Below, in pieces: positions 44,433 to 51,760 of a stretch of DNA of 64,000 bases (position 1 is its first letter; each line of letters starts with the position of its first letter). Both the position numbers and the translations under genes were made by a program. Origin of the DNA: Niabella beijingensis. GTDB lineage: Bacteria > Bacteroidota > Bacteroidia > Chitinophagales > Chitinophagaceae. The DNA lies in assembly GCF_020034665.1 (NCBI RefSeq), contig NZ_JAIQDI010000001.1, positions 1-64,000 on the forward strand. The letters are read 5' to 3'. Below the pieces are notes generated by a model. It did not search any database. It was not told where the DNA came from and worked only from the letters and a program-made list of their open reading frames with translations.

Positions 44433-45461
44433 CTAGCTATCAGACGCCGGAGTCGTATAAAGCTCCTGCATTTTCCGGATGCGTTGCTTGATGATCCGCA
44501 CCATCGACTTCGGGGCGAGCACACGCAGCCCTTCCCCAAAACCGAGCAGTTCCCGTTCCAGCTCAAAATTGGGGATCACCTCGATGGTAAAAGTGGTCCA
44601 CCCATTTGCTGTAGCAATAACCTGCTGCGATGGATGAAGTGGTTTGGTGCGGATATAGGGCGCATGCCGGGTATTGGCCATAAAGGTGATCAATGTGGGG
44701 CGGTCGGCCACATTCCTTGTTACACCGATGATGTCGTTGAAATAAGAGGAAGCATCAAATCCTTTATGGATCAGGTAGGGCTCATCCGGCAGTCCGGCTA
44801 CTGCCGCGATACGGTCCAATGCCAGCGTCAGCAGTTCCTTCCCCTTCCGGTGCATGCACAAAAGGAACCAGCGGTTCCGGAACTCCTTCAGCAGATAAGG
44901 ATACACCACCAGGTCGGCAGGCTGGCGCGCGGAAAAGCTTTGATAAGTAACCTTCAGGGGTCGCTTTTTAATAATCGCCTTATGCAGGGGATCCAGCCAG
45001 TGAATACCGGTAAGCAGCTCGTTCTTTTCAAAATCGATCACCGGGGTTTCCTGCTCGCGTTCTGTGTAGATCTTATCTTCCAGACGTTGCAACAGCTCAT
45101 CCAGGTCATTAAAATGACTAAAGCCTTTGAACTGCTGTAAGAGAAAGGACACATCCTGCAGCACGTCCAGGTCCTGGTGTGATAAGGGAATTTTCGAAAT
45201 ACTGTATTCCGGATCTTCATAGGTATAGTATTTCCGGTCTACCACCAGTATCGGCGCGTTATATCCCAGTTTATCGCTGCGCATGGCATTCAGGTCCATG
45301 CGTATGGTGCGGAGGCTAACTCCTTTTTCGATGCCTTCATATTCATAAAGGGCATCATTACAGGCATCGATCAGGTTTTCGATGGTCCATTTGCGGCGAC
45401 GGTTCTGCAGGCATTTATCAATGGTGCGGTAGCGGATCAGCGCATTGCGGTTAACCGGCAT
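44433..45461 (-). CDS. WYL-domain transcriptional regulator
   Basis: From the ATG at 45461 (342 residues) it has an N-terminal winged HTH (NALIRYRTIDKCLQN, then SLRTIRMDLNAMR) and a WYL domain with KRPLKVTYQSFSARQP and LKEFRNRWFLLCMHRKGK. WYL proteins bind nucleic acid or nucleotide ligands and control defence and DNA- or RNA-stress genes. It is divergent from the second tRNA-like region and likely controls both halves of the island. Confidence 0.85.
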   Translation of the reverse strand: MPVNRNALIRYRTIDKCLQNRRRKWTIENLIDACNDALYEYEGIEKGVSLRTIRMDLNAMRSDKLGYNAPILVVDRKYYTYEDPEYSISKIPLSHQDLDVLQDVSFLLQQFKGFSHFNDLDELLQRLEDKIYTEREQETPVIDFEKNELLTGIHWLDPLHKAIIKKRPLKVTYQSFSARQPADLVVYPYLLKEFRNRWFLLCMHRKGKELLTLALDRIAAVAGLPDEPYLIHKGFDASSYFNDIIGVTRNVADRPTLITFMANTRHAPYIRTKPLHPSQQVIATANGWTTFTIEVIPNFELERELLGFGEGLRVLAPKSMVRIIKQRIRKMQELYTTPASDS

Positions 45462-45563
45462 AGAAAAAAATTTGAGGAAAAATAAATTATTTTTTTGACT
45501 ATGCAAAAAGATTGCACACTTGTGTTCCAGCTTTGTATTGTCAACAAAACGAGTTCTTTTATT

Positions 45564-45760
45564 CACTCCTTAGCATAAAGGGAAGTGCTGCGGAAAAAGT
45601 TTAACGGAGCCGTGGAGTGGCCGGAAGATGTCGTTTAGACCATGCATTTAAATGACCAGATTTTGCAGAAGCACCGAACCCGGAAGAAGGCAGTAGGGAA
45701 GCGCATTTGGAGCCGGCCTGTTGCACCAGCAACGTATGGGTTCGAATCCCATAGGAGTGA
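45564..45760 (+). ncRNA. tRNA-like RNA with long insertion in place of the anticodon arm
   Basis: Perfect acceptor CACTCCT (45564-45570) / AGGAGTG (45753-45759), D arm GCAT/GTGC with GGG in the loop, and T arm ATGGG/CCCAT with loop TTCGAAT. Between D arm and T arm are about 145 bases instead of about 25. They can pair GGCCGG (45619-45624) with CCGGCC (45713-45718), and GTTGC/GCAAC forms a hairpin before the T arm. Confidence 0.5.
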
Positions 45761-45776
45761 CGAGATCAAAAAGGAA

Positions 45777-45895
45777 GTATTGCCGCAGCGATACAACGTT
45801 CTTTGAACAACTTATTGCCGAAAGGCAAACCGCGCTGTTGACCGTTTCTTAAAAGCCAGGCGGGTGCATTTCGGGCACCGCAGTGCAGGCGTTGT
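45777..45895 (+). ncRNA. structured RNA domain
   Basis: Several stems: GTATTG/CGATAC, GTTC/GAAC, TTGCC/GGCAA with a GAAA tetraloop, GCGCTG/CAGTGC, GGTGC/GCACC with a 7-base loop, and a long-range ACAACG (45793-45798)/CGTTGT (45890-45895). No protein frame is convincing on either strand. Family unknown. Confidence 0.4.
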
Positions 45896-45934
45896 AACGT
45901 TCTGTATGCTCTTGTTAGGAATACGGCATAGCAC

Positions 45935-46010
45935 CATAACCTGTGGGGCAGGGGTTCGACTCCCCTTTCCGTTGTAAAACGGAATAGCTCAGTGGAAGAG
46001 CAACAGACAT
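45935..46010 (+). ncRNA. circularly permuted tRNA-like unit (CAT type)
   Basis: Order along the strand: CATAAC, CTGT, T arm AGGGG/CCCCT with loop TTCGACT, acceptor 3' strand TTCCGTT, tetraloop GTAA, acceptor 5' strand AACGGAA, TA, D arm GCTC/GAGC with GG in the loop, ACAG, ACAT. The acceptor strands pair perfectly but are joined by a GNRA loop, and ACAG can pair with CTGT. The molecule's ends would thus be in the anticodon loop. Confidence 0.5.
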
Positions 46011-46013
46011 GCT

Positions 46014-46082
46014 GCGGGTTCGAATCCCGCTCACGCTTCACACGTGATAGTTCAATGGTAGAACACTACACTGTGGATGTAG
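46014..46082 (+). ncRNA. circularly permuted tRNA-His-like unit, anticodon GTG
   Basis: T arm GCGGG/CCCGC with loop TTCGAAT, then TCACG and, after 7 bases, CGTGA as acceptor, TA, D arm GTTC/GAAC with loop AATGGTA, A, and a full anticodon arm CTACA/TGTAG with loop ctGTGga. T arm precedes D arm as in the unit before it. The acceptor is only 5 bp. Confidence 0.5.
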
Positions 46083-46347
46083 GTTTAGAAGAAGCGCATC
46101 ACTTCTTAAAAAAGATGTATACCGGAAAATGACGGCAGGCCCCGGCTCTTCTGTTCAGCGTCACTGATGCATTAAACAGATGGCAGCCCGGAAAGCACCA
46201 GCAGGCGGGCGTAAACGACAGGCACCGGAGATCGCTTTGTTCAGGAACAGGGTACAATAATTTCCGCTCCAAAAACAAACCGGTCTTCAACACCGGTCTG
46301 AAGCCGGCCTCCGTACCGGATGGGTGGGAGCCGGCCGGCATTTTCCA
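46083..46347 (+). other. structured leader upstream of slipin, no gene recognised
   Basis: The stretch holds hairpins TCTGTT/AACAGA, CCGGT/ACCGG with a CTTCAAC loop and GCCGGC/GCCGGC. No T loop or reading frame is convincing. It is probably the 3' part of the second RNA region. Confidence 0.4.
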
Positions 46348-46380
46348 ACCGCTCCTTTCTCCGGAGAGGAGCGGTGTTTT
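46348..46380 (+). terminator. intrinsic terminator C upstream of slipin
   Basis: ACCGCTCC/GGAGCGGT encloses the palindrome CTCCGGAG and is followed by GTTTT. It lies 32 bases before the slipin start, so it can separate the RNA region from the coding genes. Confidence 0.65.
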
Positions 46381-46411
46381 AAACAACATAACTATTTTAA
46401 ACCATAAGATC

Positions 46412-47509
46412 ATGAAAAAAGTAACCGTAAATGCACACCAGGTGGCATTGGTATTTAAAAGAGGGGCTTATCAGAAAATACTCCGGGAGGGCTCCTACTG
46501 GCTGTGGCAGAAAAACGCCATCGTTTATGACTGCACCCAGCCGTTCCTGCCTCCGGTGGAACTGAACCTGCTGTTGCAAGACACCGAACTGGCAACTGCA
46601 CTGGAAGTAATTGAAGTGGCCGATCATGAAATAGCCCTGCAATTTCAAAACGGGTTGTTTCAGAAAGTGCTTACTGCCGGCCGGTATGCATTCTGGAAAT
46701 CGGCGATCCGGTATGATTTTATAAAAGCGGATCTGGGAAAGATCGGGATCACGGAGCATATCGACCGGGCCTTGCTGGAACATAAGCTGGTGACACCTTA
46801 TGTACGGACCTACAAAGTGGAAAGCTATGAAAAAGCATTATTATTTGTAGACGGCAAACCGCAGGGCGAACTGGTACCAGGTACGCACTACTGGTGGAAG
46901 AATGCCATTACCATTCATGTAGCAAAAGCAGATACCCGGCAACAGCAGCTTGAGATCAATGGACAGGAGATCCTGACAAAGGATAAAGCCAACCTGCGGA
47001 TCAATGCATGGGCACAATACCGGGTCAGCAATGCCGAAACAGCATTGCTGGAAAATGCCGCCTATGACCGGCAGTTATATGTAGCCATCCAGCAGGCCCT
47101 GCGGGAATATGTGGCCGGCTTTGCCTTCGACGAGTTACTGGAAAAAAAAGAAAGCATGGCCCCCGTTGTACTGCAGCAGGTGGCCGCAGCAGCAACAGCG
47201 CTCGGCGTACAGGTAACCGGTTTTGGTATCCGGGACATCATTCTTCCGGGTGATATCCGGGAGATCATGAACCAGGTACTGGTGGCAGAGAAAAAGGCAC
47301 AGGCCAATACCATTATGCGGAGAGAAGAGACCGCCAGCACCCGGAGCCTGCTGAATACCGCACGGCTGATGGAAGAAAATGCAATGCTCTGGAAACTGAA
47401 AGAAATGGAATATGTAGAAAAGATCGCAGACAAGATCAGCAACATCAGTATTAACGGCAACGGGGTATTGATCGATCAGCTGAAACAGATCTTTATTCCG
47501 AACAAATAA
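46412..47509 (+). CDS. slipin (SPFH/band 7) protein with three N-terminal repeats
   Basis: A 365-residue SPFH protein. The repeated module VALVFKRGAYQ...WLWQKNAIVYD occurs at residues 9-40, 72-103 (IALQFQNGLFQ...FWKSAIRYD) and 139-170 (KALLFVDG...WWKNAITIHV). The SPFH core (INAWAQYRVSNAETAL, GIRDIILPGDIREIMNQVLVAEK) and a C-terminal helix follow. No membrane helix is seen. Slipins are recurrent partners of RNA-repair genes; the role is unknown. Confidence 0.8.
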   Translation: MKKVTVNAHQVALVFKRGAYQKILREGSYWLWQKNAIVYDCTQPFLPPVELNLLLQDTELATALEVIEVADHEIALQFQNGLFQKVLTAGRYAFWKSAIRYDFIKADLGKIGITEHIDRALLEHKLVTPYVRTYKVESYEKALLFVDGKPQGELVPGTHYWWKNAITIHVAKADTRQQQLEINGQEILTKDKANLRINAWAQYRVSNAETALLENAAYDRQLYVAIQQALREYVAGFAFDELLEKKESMAPVVLQQVAAAATALGVQVTGFGIRDIILPGDIREIMNQVLVAEKKAQANTIMRREETASTRSLLNTARLMEENAMLWKLKEMEYVEKIADKISNISINGNGVLIDQLKQIFIPNK

Positions 47510-47514
47510 ACGGG

Positions 47515-47548
47515 ACCTGTAAGGTTTAGAAGCCCTTACAGGTGTTTT
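47515..47548 (+). terminator. intrinsic terminator D between slipin and the first RlaP gene
   Basis: ACCTGTAAGG/CCTTACAGGT, a perfect 10-bp stem with a 9-base loop followed by GTTTT. Confidence 0.75.
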
Positions 47549-47579
47549 CATCTAATTTTGATTTTTCAAATCATAAGAC

Positions 47580-48335
47580 ATGCGCACCATCATAAAAAGG
47601 AATCTGAAAGAAATCGGGAACCGGAAAAATATAGAATTATTGTATGCCTGCGAAACCGGCAGCCGGGCCTGGGGATTCCCTTCTCCCGACAGCGATTATG
47701 ATGTACGTTTTATTTACCGTCATGAACGGAACTGGTATCTCTCGTTATCCGTAAAAAAAGATTCGATCGATTTTATGGAAAACGAACTTGATATTACCGG
47801 CTGGGACCTGAAGAAATGTTTATTGCTGCTGAAAAAATCCAATGTGCCGCTGATCGAGCGCTTTCAATCCCCGATCGTTTATTTTGCGGCGCCCGGCTTT
47901 AAACAGGAATTCCGGCAACTGATAGCAACCTATTACTCACCAACCGCTGTTTTTTTTCATCATTATTCACTGGCATTAAAATTCAGGGAGCAGGTACAAC
48001 CCGGAAACTCTTTTAAATTAAAAAGTCTTTTTTATATGCTGCGCTCGCTCCTGTCCTGCAACTGGATCCTTCATAATGACCAGATAGTGCCCATGGAGTT
48101 GAACAAACTGCTGCGCTACAACAATGCTGCTATGAATAAAACCATCATGGAACTGGTGGCGTTAAAAGCTACAAAACCGGAAAGCTATTATCACAAGGGC
48201 CCGTCCGCGCTTTTGAAGTGGATCGAAAAACAGTTTGAGCACCTGGCTGCCCCCAGGGAGCAGCTGAAAGTGAACAATACCGGTATGGACGCGCTGGATC
48301 GTTATTTTATAAACAAGCTTAATGAAACCACTTAG
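47580..48335 (+). CDS. RlaP-type nucleotidyltransferase 1 (RNA repair, DNA polymerase beta family)
   Basis: The 251-residue protein has the pol-beta catalytic motif in ACETGSRAWGFPSPDSDYDVRF, with GS at 27-28 and Asp39/Asp41, followed by a helical part. This matches COG3541/PF10127, named RlaP for its place in RNA-repair gene clusters. It may add nucleotides to damaged RNA ends. It overlaps the next gene by 14 bases. Confidence 0.82.
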   Translation: MRTIIKRNLKEIGNRKNIELLYACETGSRAWGFPSPDSDYDVRFIYRHERNWYLSLSVKKDSIDFMENELDITGWDLKKCLLLLKKSNVPLIERFQSPIVYFAAPGFKQEFRQLIATYYSPTAVFFHHYSLALKFREQVQPGNSFKLKSLFYMLRSLLSCNWILHNDQIVPMELNKLLRYNNAAMNKTIMELVALKATKPESYYHKGPSALLKWIEKQFEHLAAPREQLKVNNTGMDALDRYFINKLNETT

Positions 48336-49389
48336 CATAAATGACGTAAAGAAAAATGGCTGGCTCATCCTGGAGGTGATCTCCGGCAGCAGGGCTTACG
48401 GCCTGGATACACCTGCTTCGGACACCGATATTAAAGGTGTGTTCGTATTGCCACAGGAGCTGTATTATTCCATGGAATATACAGCGCAGGTAGCCAATGA
48501 AACGAATGATATTGTGTATTACGAATTAAAACGTTTTATGGAACTGCTGGCCAGGAACAATCCCAATATCCTGGAACTGCTGGCGGTACCGGAGGATTGC
48601 ATCCTGTTACGCCATCCCTTAATGAACCTTTTATCCGCAGAACTTTTTTTATCCCGGCTTTGTGAGCAAACCTTTGCCAACTATGCCTACAGCCAGATCA
48701 AAAAAGCCCGTGGACTGGAAAAAAAGATCGTTAACCCTATGGGCGATGAACGAAAAACCCCGGCAGACTTCTGCTATGTTTATACCGGTAAAAACAGTAT
48801 TCCTTTAGCAGATTATCTCAGGCAACAGTCGTTTACGCAGGAATCAATGGGACTGGCAGCACTCTCCCACTTCAGGGATTGCTACCTGTTATATCATTCA
48901 TCACGGAATGAATATAGCGGAATATTCAGAAAAGAGATTTCCAATGATGTTTGTACCAGTTCCATCCCGCGGGAGGCAGTACCCATTGGCCTCCTTTATT
49001 TTAACCGGGATGGTTATTCGGTATACTGTAAAAAATACAAAGAATACCGGGATTGGGAGAAAGAGCGGAATGCCGCGCGCTATCAGAGCACCATGGATCA
49101 TGGCAAGAACTACGATGCGAAAAATATGATGCATGTATTCCGTTTGCTCAGGATGGCAGAAGAGATCGTTTCGGAGAACAGGATCAATGTCAGAAGAACC
49201 GACCGCCCGTTGCTGCTGCAGATAAAAAACGGGGAACGCGAATATGACGAACTGGTACAGGAGGCAGACAAGATGATGCAGGGTCTAAAAGGACTTTATC
49301 TTAAAAGCACCCTGCCCTACACCCCGGATCTCAATGCCGTTAACCAGATCCTGGTACGCATGCGTACTGCCTATTACCAACAGCAATAG
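48322..49389 (+). CDS. RlaP-type nucleotidyltransferase 2
   Basis: The 355-residue paralogue has EVISGSRAYGLDTPASDTDI (GS 22-23, Asp34/Asp36) and a longer C-terminal part with RFM-like helices (RFMELLARNNPNILELL) and MDHGKNYDAKNMMHVFRLLRMAEEI. It starts inside the end of RlaP1, so the two are translated together. The diverged C-terminal parts suggest different RNA targets. It is the last gene of the island. Confidence 0.82.
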   Translation: MKPLSINDVKKNGWLILEVISGSRAYGLDTPASDTDIKGVFVLPQELYYSMEYTAQVANETNDIVYYELKRFMELLARNNPNILELLAVPEDCILLRHPLMNLLSAELFLSRLCEQTFANYAYSQIKKARGLEKKIVNPMGDERKTPADFCYVYTGKNSIPLADYLRQQSFTQESMGLAALSHFRDCYLLYHSSRNEYSGIFRKEISNDVCTSSIPREAVPIGLLYFNRDGYSVYCKKYKEYRDWEKERNAARYQSTMDHGKNYDAKNMMHVFRLLRMAEEIVSENRINVRRTDRPLLLQIKNGEREYDELVQEADKMMQGLKGLYLKSTLPYTPDLNAVNQILVRMRTAYYQQQ

Positions 49390-49407
49390 TCGTATGTTAC
49401 GCCCCCA

Positions 49408-49854
49408 TTATTTCTTTTCCTCCTCTCCCGCATGAATGGCATCCAGCGACCAGGGGCCGTTGCTGGCTGCTAAAAAATAGATCAGGAGCAACAATACCAC
49501 AACCGCGATGAGCAGGTTGGAAAAAGGATGTAACACATTGCCCGACCCACTTGCAAAGAAGACGGCTCCCAGTAATATGGGAATCTGCATCAGACAGGCA
49601 GCCCTCGTTAAAAGTCCCAATGTGAGAAGCACCCCGCCCAGGATGTGCGCCCCCACAATATAATGACCAACAAGGATCATCATAAAAGAACTGAACGACA
49701 TCCATTTGGGCATCAGGTCCATCAGCACATTGTAATTGTTAATAAACTGCACGCCCTTCACGATCAGGAAAATTCCCAATGCGATACGGACAACATCCAT
49801 CCAGGCCGGGTGATGTTTTTCACCCCAGAACTCGATACGTTGAATCAGTGTCAT
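49408..49854 (-). CDS. DoxX family membrane protein
   Basis: From the ATG at 49854 (148 residues) it has four hydrophobic segments, with VRIALGIFLIVKGVQFINN and VGAHILGGVLLTLGLLTRAA, the DoxX-like pattern. Such proteins act in quinone-linked or oxidative stress functions. A TAACTTTG -7 box is at 49900-49907. It borders the RNA island on its right and is convergent with it. Confidence 0.8.
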   Translation of the reverse strand: MTLIQRIEFWGEKHHPAWMDVVRIALGIFLIVKGVQFINNYNVLMDLMPKWMSFSSFMMILVGHYIVGAHILGGVLLTLGLLTRAACLMQIPILLGAVFFASGSGNVLHPFSNLLIAVVVLLLLIYFLAASNGPWSLDAIHAGEEEKK

Positions 49855-50018
49855 AACGCTGTATTTTAAGGTGAACCATTTACAAACAAAGAACCAATAC
49901 AAAGTTACGATTTCTCTAAGCGATCCCTGTTTTTTTAACGCTCAGTAAATCAGTCACTTTCGGGTAGCTCTGATGGCCTATCCGGCTTTACAGGAACAAA
50001 TTACTGCTGGCACGCGTT

Positions 50019-50948
50019 TTATTCCGTTATATCATAAGCAGAAGTGACCGGATAATGATCGGATGTGGAACGTTCGCCATAGTCCGGCACCACGGAGTAG
50101 ACATCCGTTCTTATTTTGACCGAATTGTTTTTATACCAGCGGCGCAGTTCTCCCGAGACCAGCTGCTGATCGATGACCGAATTGGCAAAAGAAAGTGTCG
50201 ATTGATAACCGGGAGCATTTAAAGGCAATGTAAGTGCTTTGTACCGGCTGCTGTCATCCAGAAAATTTTTATAGGGAGAGGGATTGCCCCGTACAATGCT
50301 TCCGTTAAACTGATCATTAAAATCACCGAACACCATACAATGAGCTCCGTTAAAATAAGCATCCAGACTGTCCTTCAGCTCGGCACTGCCCTCTTTTCTC
50401 CGGTTGTATGCCTCCGTATCGGCATTTGCTTTTGCATGCATCAATATAAAGTTCACCTGGTTCCTTCTTCCGTTCACCACAACTTCCGCACTCAATAAAA
50501 AAGGGAACCGCCCTGAAGCGAAGCTGACAGCCGCTGTAGTGCTCTGGCTCATAAACGGACGCGCAGAAACATTCCTGAAAATATTCTTATTAAATACAAA
50601 GGCCAGCTTCTGATCGATCCTGGGATAAGGGCTGATCACATAATTAAACTCATTACCGAGATGATCACGGATCATCTTGCCGAAACGGGCAGTATCCACT
50701 ACCTCACAGATGCCATAAAGATCCGCAGCCAGGTATTTTAAGACCCTGCCCGCGTTCAGCGCCTGGAGTTCCGGGTTCCGGCCGTACAACGTGGTCCCGA
50801 ACCATTCAACATTCCAGTTGGCAATAAGAAGTGTTTTTGAATAATTTTTAAGATGCGGGGTGTCATCTGGAGATGGTATTTTATTCTCCGGTTTGTTTTT
50901 TGTACAGCTCCAGCAAAATAGCAGCAGCGCAGGCAGCAGGTGTTTCAT
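50019..50948 (-). CDS. endonuclease/exonuclease/phosphatase family lipoprotein
   Basis: From the ATG at 50948 (309 residues) it starts with a lipoprotein signal (LLLFCWSC). EEP-family motifs follow: IANWNVEWFG near the start, GICEVVDTARFG, MHAKANAD, VFGDFNDQF and STSDHYPV, the catalytic His and Asp region. It probably hydrolyses phosphodiesters at the cell surface. A longer upstream frame would lack a signal. Confidence 0.82.
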   Translation of the reverse strand: MKHLLPALLLFCWSCTKNKPENKIPSPDDTPHLKNYSKTLLIANWNVEWFGTTLYGRNPELQALNAGRVLKYLAADLYGICEVVDTARFGKMIRDHLGNEFNYVISPYPRIDQKLAFVFNKNIFRNVSARPFMSQSTTAAVSFASGRFPFLLSAEVVVNGRRNQVNFILMHAKANADTEAYNRRKEGSAELKDSLDAYFNGAHCMVFGDFNDQFNGSIVRGNPSPYKNFLDDSSRYKALTLPLNAPGYQSTLSFANSVIDQQLVSGELRRWYKNNSVKIRTDVYSVVPDYGERSTSDHYPVTSAYDITE

Positions 50949-51043
50949 AAGTGTTTTTTCTATACTCAAATTTAAACAATTTATACATTCAGACTGTTTT
51001 AAAAAAAATCCCGCTATTTTTGAACCAATCCATCTGATAAAAA

Positions 51044-51748
51044 ATGATTTTAAGGACACTCCTTCTGCTGCTCTCATTTGCCCTGCCCCTGATTGTATTT
51101 TGCCAGACCCGTTATGAACAGACCGGCTGGGCTGCCTGGTTCAATAATGCCAAACTGAGTAAAAAATGGGGCCTGTATTTTGACATACAGGTACGTACCC
51201 ATGATGACTGGAACGGGATCCGCAACGTCTTGTTACGGCCGGGTGTAAATTATTATATCAAATCCAACCAGACTGCCACCGGGGGATACCTGTATACCCC
51301 TACCTTTCCGGCGCCGGATATCACAAATGGAAAGACATTGACCGAGCACCGGATCTGGGAGCAATATACCATCAGTCATCCGGTGTTTACCGGATCGCTC
51401 AGTCACCGTTTCCGGCTCGAGCAACGGTTTATCGGCAGAACGGATGAAGATATTTTTTCCCAGCGCTTCCGGTATTTCTTCCGCGATGTGCAGCCATTGG
51501 TGAGAACAGAACAGGGATTTAGAAAAGGACCCTTTGTTGCTTTACAGAATGAGTTGTTCTTTAATCTTCAGAACAAGGACCGGCTGAATGGTTCTTTCTT
51601 CGACCAGAACCGTGCCTATATTGCAGTGGGGTACCGGACTTCTCCAAAATTCGATATTGAAGCCGGTTATCTGAACCAGGCCGTGAAGGGCGCTTCCTCC
51701 AATACCATGAACAGCGTGATCCAGGTAGCGGCGTATACGCGGTTTTAG
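51044..51748 (+). CDS. DUF2490 family outer membrane protein
   Basis: The 234-residue protein has a signal peptide (LLLSFALPLIVFCQ) and a beta-rich body with WAAWFNNAKLSKKWGLYFDIQVR, HRFRLEQRFIG and YLNQAVKGASSNTMNSV, ending with the aromatic residue F, as in DUF2490 barrels. A TATTTTTG -7 box is at 51015-51022. Role unknown. Confidence 0.8.
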   Translation: MILRTLLLLLSFALPLIVFCQTRYEQTGWAAWFNNAKLSKKWGLYFDIQVRTHDDWNGIRNVLLRPGVNYYIKSNQTATGGYLYTPTFPAPDITNGKTLTEHRIWEQYTISHPVFTGSLSHRFRLEQRFIGRTDEDIFSQRFRYFFRDVQPLVRTEQGFRKGPFVALQNELFFNLQNKDRLNGSFFDQNRAYIAVGYRTSPKFDIEAGYLNQAVKGASSNTMNSVIQVAAYTRF

Positions 51749-51760
51749 AAGATATGGGCC

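Noticed and set aside
45766..46041. Minus-strand frame of 91 residues across the second tRNA-like region
   Set aside because: It is antisense to T arms and tRNA-like stems; such frames (with ERDSNPQ-like words) are typical artefacts over tRNA genes.
40907..49389. Prophage or integrative element
   Set aside because: No integrase, capsid, relaxase or direct repeats at the borders were seen, though the island may still be acquired.
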